Assembly: GCA_041751995.1 (NCBI GenBank)
Contig: JBGSHY010000059.1
Coordinates: forward strand, 1 to 64,000
Reading direction: 5' to 3'
From: JANMEX01 sp041751995
GTDB taxonomy: Bacteria; Pseudomonadota; Alphaproteobacteria; Rhizobiales; Rhizobiaceae
DNA length: 64,000 nucleotides
Shown here: positions 1 to 7,468 of the stretch, piece after piece
Numbering within the stretch: position 1 is the first letter of the stretch
How the letters are laid out: every line of letters begins with the position of its first letter
The notes under the pieces: model-generated
Databases searched by the model: none
What the model was told of the DNA's origin: nothing
What the model saw: the letters and a program-made list of their open reading frames with translations, nothing else
Made by a program: the position numbers and the translations under genes

Positions 1-1
1 G

Positions 2-2431
2 GGCTTCATCGGCGAGCGGGTTCCGTCGGCCGCATCTGCGCACGAGGCAGCCGGCGGGCAACGCGCCGCATCTTCGTCATCGAGTTCGGCTGCTCCGGCC
101 GGGCGCAGCCATTACACCGCCGCCCCGGTAAAGGGCGCACATGGCGAAACGGCGCCCCGGGCGGCAACCGCTACCTCGGCGACTGGAGGCCAGCATCAAA
201 ATGCCGCCCCTGGCGGTCAAAAGCCCTACGACAATCTCCACGGTGTCGAACTCTCGCCCCCATCCGCGTCAGCCAACCACATCGAGATGCGGGCATTGCA
301 CAGTCAATCAGCGACAGCCGAACCGACCTATGGCCAGACAAGCTTCGCCAATTCGGCAACGACAAACTATAACAACAATGGTTTGAAAACCGGCACCGGC
401 GGCACCGCTACGCCGATTTATCATGCCCCGCCGGTTACCGGCGCCGCTGCTGGCGGTGGTCACCAGGAAACCCGGTTTGAACGCTTTAAAGCGGCCGTCA
501 AGCGCAATCCCAAGAAGTCCGTGGCAATCCCGGTTGTCATTGTAATTGGCGCTATTGTTGGCGGCGTTCTTGGAGGGCTTCGGCCGTGGGAAACGAGCGG
601 CACGGGGGGGACGGGCGAGAATGACAACACGATGCCGCCCAAACCAACCGCCAAAAACGGGGAACAAAAGCTGACATCCGGCGCAAGCCTGACAGACGCG
701 GATTTGAAAATGTTGGTCGCGCCCGGAACCATGGAGGCGGACTATGCAATCGATCCCGCCACTTTCACTCTCCATAAATCCGAAATAGACGCAACTGCAG
801 CGGCGACCATCGAGACTGACGATGGCGCCTGGACTGTGACGGATGTGGGCTTGCTGTCCTTTGCGCCAAAAGCCACGTTCGTAGGCGGTGCGGCGGAAAT
901 TTATTTCTCTGTGAAGGACAAGAAAGGCACACAATCCGCCCGGGCCAAATTCACTGTGCAATACGGGCCCAAGCTGCATGACGGTGAACTCAAGGAGCAG
1001 GATCCGAAAGCCAAGTCTGTAATCTATTCCGTTACAAATTGGGACGCAGCAGCGAAAACCGGCGCTTTTGAACCGCATGACATGGCGGCAACATCCGCGC
1101 TCGATCCGGCGTCAATCCTGTTTTTCGATGCCGCTTCGAATACGGACAAAGCCCCGCTCGATGTGCCGGGCTTCGGCACATGGTCTCATGTGAACGGCAT
1201 TATTTCTTTTGCGCCGCTGGCAGGTTCAATGGCTCAGATGGTGTTCGTCACCTACAGCGTCAAAGACAAGTCCGGCTCGGTGTCCAACCGGGCGACACTC
1301 ACGGTTACCTTCAAGCCAGAGGGCATGGTGGTTGATCCGAACAACAAGGACATGACGCGCAAGCCGATTATCTCGTCCAATGTCCAAATCGTTGTTTCCG
1401 GCAAACCGGCAATTGTTCCAGTATCATCAGACATCAATCTGAAGGCGGATTCGCTGCGCATTGTCAGCGGAACAGCGCGGGTTTCCAGCCTGCCGATTGG
1501 GGGCAATGGCACATGGGCGGCGGCGAAAAATGTGCTGACATTCACACCGGATCCCGGGTTCAGGGGTGCGCCGGCGCCGGTTTCCGTCACGGCGCGAAGC
1601 GCGTTCGATGTGGAATCTGACCCGTACACCTTGAGCCTGATGATCTTTGCATTGCCGGTTGTGACCGATGACTACGTGTCTTCGAGCTATCCCGCCGTCA
1701 TCCAGCCGCTGGCCAATGACAAGGTGGGCTACACGATGGAGAACAATGTCCTGGTGCCCTCCAGCGTCGAGATATTCGGCGTGGTTTCGATGACAGCCGG
1801 CCCGGTGGTTGCTCCGGACAAGAAGTCCGCCACAGTACCAAACGAAGGCGCTTGGGCGGTCAATGCCGACGGATCGGTGACATTCGTGCCGGTCGCGAAT
1901 TTTACCGGCGGACCCAAACCAATCACCTACACGGTCGCCGACACGAAGGGCTCCAGATCGGATCCGGCGGTCATAACACTGAACCGTCAGGTCGGAGACA
2001 TCGCCACCCGCTTTGCGGCGATGATGTCGATGACGCAGGGCATGTTCTTCCAGAACTATGTCACGGCGCTCAGCGACCCGGTGAAGAAATACAGCATGTT
2101 CGACGTTCTTGATGCGACGAACCAGTTGATGCTGATGTTCATCGCCGAAGCGCAGCGTACCGGCCAATATGCCGGTGTGCAGGCTGCCCGTGCAACGAAC
2201 CAGACTGTTCTGGAGACTGCCACCAACACCGCGATGACCGCCTGGATGACAAGAAATTTCACCATTCAGGGGCTGGTTGATGCGACCGACACGATCCGCG
2301 ACACGCTGATCGGCCTTCCGAACGGGTCGGCGACCATCGGTATCCGCGCGTTGCGCCTGGAAGTCATGGCGACGTTGGTCGAGCGCCACATTTCCCTGTC
2401 GATGATGGTGCGCGGCAAGGCGATGCAATGA
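2..2431 (+). CDS. Membrane-anchored protein with CshA-type fibril repeats (5' end outside window)
   Basis: The reading frame is open to the left window edge, so the true start lies upstream; the first in-window ATG is at 287. The visible N-terminal part is a low-complexity Ala/Ser/Gly/Pro segment, probably cytoplasmic. A basic patch (KRNPKK) and one hydrophobic helix follow at about 521-585. The exported part has four repeats of about 45 residues, beginning near 820, 1165, 1498 and 1838. Each has a G-x-W start, a central (S/T)F-x-P and a Y/F-(S/T)V-x-D-x-x-G end, the signature of CshA-type fibril or Ig-like adhesin repeats. The last 140 residues are helical with no recognised domain. It sits 36 bases before the actinoporin-like gene and is probably its operon partner. 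Function unknown; a surface stalk or adhesin role is inferred. Confidence 0.7.
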   Translation, partial: GFIGERVPSAASAHEAAGGQRAASSSSSSAAPAGRSHYTAAPVKGAHGETAPRAATATSATGGQHQNAAPGGQKPYDNLHGVELSPPSASANHIEMRALHSQSATAEPTYGQTSFANSATTNYNNNGLKTGTGGTATPIYHAPPVTGAAAGGGHQETRFERFKAAVKRNPKKSVAIPVVIVIGAIVGGVLGGLRPWETSGTGGTGENDNTMPPKPTAKNGEQKLTSGASLTDADLKMLVAPGTMEADYAIDPATFTLHKSEIDATAAATIETDDGAWTVTDVGLLSFAPKATFVGGAAEIYFSVKDKKGTQSARAKFTVQYGPKLHDGELKEQDPKAKSVIYSVTNWDAAAKTGAFEPHDMAATSALDPASILFFDAASNTDKAPLDVPGFGTWSHVNGIISFAPLAGSMAQMVFVTYSVKDKSGSVSNRATLTVTFKPEGMVVDPNNKDMTRKPIISSNVQIVVSGKPAIVPVSSDINLKADSLRIVSGTARVSSLPIGGNGTWAAAKNVLTFTPDPGFRGAPAPVSVTARSAFDVESDPYTLSLMIFALPVVTDDYVSSSYPAVIQPLANDKVGYTMENNVLVPSSVEIFGVVSMTAGPVVAPDKKSATVPNEGAWAVNADGSVTFVPVANFTGGPKPITYTVADTKGSRSDPAVITLNRQVGDIATRFAAMMSMTQGMFFQNYVTALSDPVKKYSMFDVLDATNQLMLMFIAEAQRTGQYAGVQAARATNQTVLETATNTAMTAWMTRNFTIQGLVDATDTIRDTLIGLPNGSATIGIRALRLEVMATLVERHISLSMMVRGKAMQ

Positions 2432-2467
2432 TGGCTGACGAAGCAATTTTCACAGGAATCCCGCTCC

Positions 2468-3346
2468 ATGGCTGACAAGAAAAATGTGATCGAAGACATC
2501 GAAACCTCCGTGCTACCGAAAGAGGATTTTGCTTTTGTGATTGAGGCCTCCCGGAATGGAACTTGCAATCTCGATGGCACTGCAATGAGCATCGACAAAT
2601 TCATGGCCGAGCTCGCTAAAAATCCGGAAAAGGGGTCGGAAGCCTGGAAACGTGGGTTGACGCTTGCGGGAGCGGCGACTGCCGGCAGCACCATCAGTAT
2701 TTTGCCGATGCTGGCCATGGGGCCGCTGGCGCCGCTCGCCTTGGCCGGTCTGCACGCATCCTACAAGCTGGGAGACAACCGGATATGCCGCCTGATCATC
2801 GGCAACGAGACCGATGGCGACCTCATCAAGCACGATCTCTATCTGGACTGCGGCAAGCAAACCGCGAGGGCAGTCTTTGAGGAAAAGGATGCCGAAACCG
2901 GTCGCATGACGGCAAGCAAGACAGACACCATTCCGGGCCGCATGGACTGGGGCGGCGGATTTGAAACCTGCGGGATCGGCATGTACCGTTTTGAAAAAAA
3001 CCTCGACATGGTGATCGGCTTTTACGGCACCGCAGGCGCAATTTCATTTACATCAACTGATCCGGCCATCGACAAGGTGTTCGCCATCGCATGGTCGGTG
3101 CCCGAACGCGGCGATGCAGCGGTAGCTGTTTGCGAAAACCTGCGCATGTTCGAGAACTTGCAGGAATTCTATGAGAAATCGATAGAAAAAGGGGCGAAGA
3201 GCGCCAGCGCCACAGCCAAGAACAAGGCGGGCAATGCAGTCGCCGAAATCCGCGCAGCGCTGTCGTTTGCCAATTTCCCTGACGCTTCGGATGAAAAAGA
3301 CCGGGTTGTCGCCGTGACCATTTCACCCGTTTCAGCCGCAGCCTAA
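2468..3346 (+). CDS. Putative actinoporin-like pore-forming protein
   Basis: This is a 292-residue protein without an obvious Sec signal. Residues 63-98 are a Gly/Ala/Leu-rich amphipathic or hydrophobic segment. They are followed by a beta-rich region (105-235) whose order of motifs resembles sea-anemone actinoporins (Pfam Anemone_cytotox): I-x-N-E-(S/T) near 111-116, TAGAISF at 188-194 against TGAVGVL in equinatoxin, FAIAWSVP at 205-212 against AVLFSVP, then EN and an aromatic FYE near 233-236. In actinoporins the N-terminal helix forms the pore and the beta-sandwich binds membrane. The similarity was judged from memory without an alignment score. The tail (240-292) is Ala/Lys-rich. An AGGAA precedes the ATG. 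It lies between the fibril-repeat and Cry-like genes at operon spacing. Alternative: an unrelated beta-sandwich lipid-binding protein. Confidence 0.5.
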   Translation: MADKKNVIEDIETSVLPKEDFAFVIEASRNGTCNLDGTAMSIDKFMAELAKNPEKGSEAWKRGLTLAGAATAGSTISILPMLAMGPLAPLALAGLHASYKLGDNRICRLIIGNETDGDLIKHDLYLDCGKQTARAVFEEKDAETGRMTASKTDTIPGRMDWGGGFETCGIGMYRFEKNLDMVIGFYGTAGAISFTSTDPAIDKVFAIAWSVPERGDAAVAVCENLRMFENLQEFYEKSIEKGAKSASATAKNKAGNAVAEIRAALSFANFPDASDEKDRVVAVTISPVSAAA

Positions 3347-3368
3347 GCGTTCAATTCCGGAGGAAGAC

Positions 3369-4514
3369 ATGCAAGCCGACCCGAGAACGCTGATAGACGG
3401 AGCTTTCAACGCCGCCATCATGGGATCCTTCGGCCTGCCGACGGGTGGCCCGATCGTTTCGGTCGGGCTAGTCACGGCGCAGGTTCTATTCACAACGTTT
3501 TTTCCATTCCCCGAGCCGGTTGTCGACCCGCGAGACCTGATGCCGACGGCCGGCGATCTGGAGGCTGCGGTCGGAAAGGTGCAGGCGGGCGTCGCTGACG
3601 AACTGTTCAAGGCCAAGATGGCAGACCATGCCGCGCTTCTCTCAACGCTATACCAACAGTTGGACGCCGTTTGGCTGGCCAGCGCGGATGGCTCGGACGG
3701 TCTGGACGCCAAGGCGCAGCGCGGACCGCTGTTTCGCGGCACATTTGCCACCGAACAGCAGGAAGCCAATTGGCAAAAGCGCTTCGAACAATTCCAGGAA
3801 CCGATCACCCGGGCGGACTCGCCAATCCTGCAGGTGATGAACTGGATCGAGGCCGACGGCCACAAGATAGAAACGCTGCCGCTCTACATGTTCGCAGGCA
3901 GCGTTTTCACGATGTACTGCCGGTTCAACATCGCCTGGGAATACAACATCATCCTGCGCAATTATGAAAAGGCGATGGAAGACTATGCCGACGATCTGAC
4001 CGATGCAGAGACCAACAACCGGCTGGTGCGCTGGGCATTGGTCGGCCAGGCCAACGGCGAACCGCGGCCTTCCTTCGGCGCGGAGCCGGAAATGCCGGAA
4101 GCGCTCGACAAGATCAGCGACAGCAGCCAGTTCTGCGCGCTGATCCAGGATCATGTGCCGGGTTTCATCGCATACGCCAGATCCGTGGCCGAGGCGGTAA
4201 AAGGCAATTTCGAAGAGCTGCGGGCGGCGCTGGAAAAGCGGAACGCCGACTTCACGATTGAGACCAGTGTCACCAACGGACAGACGTTTTATAGCTATCA
4301 CGACGCCTCAACCCGGCAGAATTCCACCCCCAACGCCAATCGGAAGATGGTGGAGGTGCAGATGCGCACCAAGCAGGGCGCCGCAAGCCTTGCCATCCGT
4401 GAACGTATGACGCGGGACACAGGCCTCGACAAGATCACGGAGGAAGACGTCGACACAATCCTTGAGACCATCGGACTTTGGGAAAAGGCCGTGGCGGAGC
4501 ATGCCTATGCCTGA
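3369..4514 (+). CDS. Helical protein resembling Cry delta-endotoxin domain I
   Basis: This is a 381-residue mostly helical protein. The layout recalls the Endotoxin_N domain of Bacillus Cry toxins. A hydrophobic Gly/Pro-rich start (residues 12-46) is followed by amphipathic helices with a Y-x-x-L-x-x-x-W pattern (95-102) and an RF-x-x-F pattern (138-142). Then comes a hydrophobic helix with LPLYMFAGSVFTMYCR at 170-185, like the conserved helix 5 of Cry toxins (LPLYAQAANLHL-type), and a Tyr-rich helix (192-210). In Cry toxins this bundle inserts into membranes. The receptor-binding beta domains of classical three-domain toxins are absent; the rest (about 250-381) is charged and helical. A strong GGAGGA site precedes the ATG. 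It follows the actinoporin-like gene by 22 bases. Identity is inferred from pattern only. Confidence 0.45.
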   Translation: MQADPRTLIDGAFNAAIMGSFGLPTGGPIVSVGLVTAQVLFTTFFPFPEPVVDPRDLMPTAGDLEAAVGKVQAGVADELFKAKMADHAALLSTLYQQLDAVWLASADGSDGLDAKAQRGPLFRGTFATEQQEANWQKRFEQFQEPITRADSPILQVMNWIEADGHKIETLPLYMFAGSVFTMYCRFNIAWEYNIILRNYEKAMEDYADDLTDAETNNRLVRWALVGQANGEPRPSFGAEPEMPEALDKISDSSQFCALIQDHVPGFIAYARSVAEAVKGNFEELRAALEKRNADFTIETSVTNGQTFYSYHDASTRQNSTPNANRKMVEVQMRTKQGAASLAIRERMTRDTGLDKITEEDVDTILETIGLWEKAVAEHAYA

Positions 4515-4547
4515 TCTGTTTCGATACAATCAGCGCGGCCTCTCTCC

Positions 4548-7223
4548 ATGAGCGCATTGGAGCCTGACCAACCAGCGGCGGCTGCAAACGCAGCGCCCGA
4601 TTTCCGGCAAATCGTCGGACGTCTGGTTGATTGGCACAACAATCTGCGCCCCGCTTTGCGCATTGGATTGACGGTGTTCCTCTTCGCGGTGATGACCGCG
4701 TTTTACACGGTCCTGCTCATCGCCCCTGAAAACTACCACGATTACCTGCCGCTCATCGCGGCGTTTTCGCCAGTAACGATGGCGGTTGTGTTCATCACGC
4801 GTTTTGCCTCAAAGCGGCAGATCAATGAGCTTTCCGGTGCTTTGCTGTTCTCGGCTCTTGTGCCGCTGGCATTGAATGCATTGCTCCATGTGTCGGTCCT
4901 AATCGGCGCACCTGACAATGGCTTTGGCGGACTCTACAAGAGCTGGTCTTTGGCTGCTGCGGTCCTGCTGATCCTGGTTGGCGCGGCATTTGCAATTTAC
5001 AGACTGAGTTCCGGCAACAAGAACGACACAGAATCGCTTTTGAATGCGATTCCGGCGGTGATTGGCATTGCTGCGGCCATTCTTGTTTTCAAACTGATCG
5101 ATCCGGTGCTGGGGCCGCCCTGGGCTAGCCACTACAGCGAAGCGCAGCATGTTGTCGGCGCTTTGACAACGCTCGTGGCCATCGTCGCCTATTATTGGCG
5201 CCGGCGCGATGTGGCGGCGTTTTTGATTTGGCCGCTGACCGCCTGGGCCGTCTGCACCGCCATCGGCAGCTCGATGCCCTTTTTTACCGAGTTCGATGAG
5301 AGGCGCGCTGTATATGAGGCAACGCCGCTGGTGTTCTACGGTTTTCTGCCGGGCATTGTCTGGTGGGCGTTCCAGCTGTTCATCCACCGCAAGTCCGGGC
5401 GGCTCGACCAAAGCGACAGGGTCGGCATCAGTGTCAAGGCATTGTACCGGCACTGGGAACGCAGCGAACTGATCGGCGAGGGGGCGATTGAACAACTGCC
5501 GAACCGTAAGGATCAGTTGTTCAACGACATCGCCTATGTCCTGCTGTCGGGGGGCGCGCTTTATCTCTTTGCCTTTGCGGCGGAACATTCGGAACTGCCA
5601 ATTCAGATCTGGGCGCCGTTTGCCACCGGCTTTCTCGGCATAGGCTATCTCGCGCTTCTCTCGCTTTTCCGGCGGATCAACCGGGTCCAGCGGCTGCGCT
5701 TCAGCGCGATGGTGTTGGCAGCTCTGTTGGCCATTCCAATAACGTTTTTGATCGCGATTGCGCTTTGGTTCGGGCTCGCGCCGATGATGCCGAATGAAGG
5801 GACCAGCGGTATCCTGTTGCTGACGCTGGAGGTCATTCTTTGGCTGATCACCCAGCATCTGTGTCTCAGGCTGGTGCGCGATGTTGACTACTCGACAGAA
5901 CGGGTGCGTGCCGGGTGTCTCACGCTGGTCGGTTCATTCGTAGCCTTCGTCATTTTCCGCTTTGCGATGGGCAGCGAAGCGCTGTTGAGGTTTAATATCG
6001 GCATTCCGGTCGGCGACGCGGGATGGCTGATGACCATCCTCTTCCTTGTGCCGGTCTATTTCTATCACTATCGCGAGAAATCCGCGTTTCTCGTCTGGCC
6101 AATAGGCGCAGCCGTCGCCGGGGTATTGTTGCGCGTCATGGTGACTGCAGAAGCACACCTCGACGACATTAGCGAATACATCACCATTCAGGCCGACATG
6201 AACGAGGTGGTGCTTTCATCCTTCTTTGGCGCGGCGGCCGGGTCGCTCGGTCTTTTGGCCAAACATATCTGGTATGACAAGGACCCGACCAAGCGGGCGC
6301 GCGCGGTGCGGGTGCGCGGGCTTTTCACGATCATCCATGCCGTGTCGCCACTGATCGTCTTGCTGCTGTTCTTGATGGTCGCCAGTTCATTCCGGACCAA
6401 CGCACAGGTGATCATTGCGGATGCCACCACCAATTTCGCGCAAATGTCCGAGAGTGTCCTCAAGATCAAGGCAAGGGCGGAAAAGGGGGCGAAGAGGCTC
6501 AAGAAGGCTTCTGAAAAGCTGATCAAGGAAGTGACGGAGAGCATTCCGGATGAGGCATTTCAGCTTGCTTCAGAATTGCGCTCAAGGGCGGATGTGCTTG
6601 TCACGCAAACCACCGCAGCCACCAAGCAAGTGGCCACCATTGCGATCGACAAGGCCAAGGCAACGGCATCTGAACTGGGCGATAAACTGTCGGAAGCGCT
6701 GACCCCTGAAATCGACTTCGGCTTCCTTGGCAAACTGAAAATGCCTGATCTTGGCATCGGCAAGTTCTTCAAGAACCTGATTGGCGGCATGATACCCGAC
6801 TTGAACCTGGAGGAGATGTTCGAGCAAGCTATGACGTCGCTTTATAACGATGTCGAAAAACAATTCGAAGAGCCCATCAAAACGGCGAACGCCATGAAGG
6901 ACAGCGTCACGAATTTCGTTGAAAAGCACAAGAACAGACTGGAAAAAATTAAAAACAAAGCCATCAAGGAAGCGGATGACATGGTAGCCGAAATCCTGCT
7001 GGAGAAGGAAAACACCTTCAAGCATGTGGAAGCGCTGGTCATCAACGCCATCACGTTTTTCTATCAGTTGCTTTTGTTCCTGATCCTGACCACAGCGACG
7101 ATCATGGGCTACCTTCTATGGAAGGTGATCAATGGCATGGTTTTCATGATTGCGCGGGTACGCAATGGATGGACAATGCTGCGGTATGCGGTCGATGTTC
7201 AGTACGAAAAGCAGATTATCTGA
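4548..7223 (+). CDS. Large polytopic membrane protein with long helical domain
   Basis: I do not recognise this 891-residue protein. About residues 35-600 hold roughly fifteen hydrophobic membrane segments separated by short loops. A soluble, Lys/Glu/Ala-rich helical region follows (about 610-825) with coiled-coil character and an inner Gly/Ile/Leu stretch (near 735-755) that could be amphipathic. One or two further membrane spans lie near residues 835-870, with a short basic tail. No transporter, enzyme or channel signature was seen. It starts 33 bases after the Cry-like gene, so all four genes of this cluster probably share a transcript. It could be the membrane platform, exporter or immunity component for the two pore-former-like proteins; that is inference from position only. 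The site before the ATG is a weak ribosome binding site. Confidence 0.7.
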   Translation: MSALEPDQPAAAANAAPDFRQIVGRLVDWHNNLRPALRIGLTVFLFAVMTAFYTVLLIAPENYHDYLPLIAAFSPVTMAVVFITRFASKRQINELSGALLFSALVPLALNALLHVSVLIGAPDNGFGGLYKSWSLAAAVLLILVGAAFAIYRLSSGNKNDTESLLNAIPAVIGIAAAILVFKLIDPVLGPPWASHYSEAQHVVGALTTLVAIVAYYWRRRDVAAFLIWPLTAWAVCTAIGSSMPFFTEFDERRAVYEATPLVFYGFLPGIVWWAFQLFIHRKSGRLDQSDRVGISVKALYRHWERSELIGEGAIEQLPNRKDQLFNDIAYVLLSGGALYLFAFAAEHSELPIQIWAPFATGFLGIGYLALLSLFRRINRVQRLRFSAMVLAALLAIPITFLIAIALWFGLAPMMPNEGTSGILLLTLEVILWLITQHLCLRLVRDVDYSTERVRAGCLTLVGSFVAFVIFRFAMGSEALLRFNIGIPVGDAGWLMTILFLVPVYFYHYREKSAFLVWPIGAAVAGVLLRVMVTAEAHLDDISEYITIQADMNEVVLSSFFGAAAGSLGLLAKHIWYDKDPTKRARAVRVRGLFTIIHAVSPLIVLLLFLMVASSFRTNAQVIIADATTNFAQMSESVLKIKARAEKGAKRLKKASEKLIKEVTESIPDEAFQLASELRSRADVLVTQTTAATKQVATIAIDKAKATASELGDKLSEALTPEIDFGFLGKLKMPDLGIGKFFKNLIGGMIPDLNLEEMFEQAMTSLYNDVEKQFEEPIKTANAMKDSVTNFVEKHKNRLEKIKNKAIKEADDMVAEILLEKENTFKHVEALVINAITFFYQLLLFLILTTATIMGYLLWKVINGMVFMIARVRNGWTMLRYAVDVQYEKQII

Positions 7224-7468
7224 AAAACGGAAATGTTTGGCGTAACGAAGGGTTTGGCGAATCTGTTGCCCTTATCGACCCAAAAGGCTATCTAGCCGCC
7301 AACTGCGCCATTCAATCGCCCGTTTACAGCCGCACTTGGTATGTGAAAATTTCCTTCAGCGGGATTTAATGTTGCATTTACAGATAGTTATAAGGGCAGT
7401 TGCGGCGCCTGCGAAGAGCCCGCCGTCCGTATCAAGCCGATTGCGGCTAACTCATGGAAAGTTTCTGA

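Noticed and set aside
1427..2446. Long minus-strand open frame (339 codons) opposite the fibril-repeat gene
   Set aside because: It is antisense to a coding gene with repeat signatures, is Arg/His-rich and has no motif; typical codon-bias shadow.
4899..5858. Minus-strand frame of 319 codons inside the polytopic membrane gene
   Set aside because: Composition is Gln/Arg/Pro-rich and antisense to clear membrane helices.
7224..7468. Possible small gene (end of the 7118-7369 frame) before the helicase
   Set aside because: The frame starts inside the membrane-protein gene, lacks a ribosome binding site and has no recognisable content.
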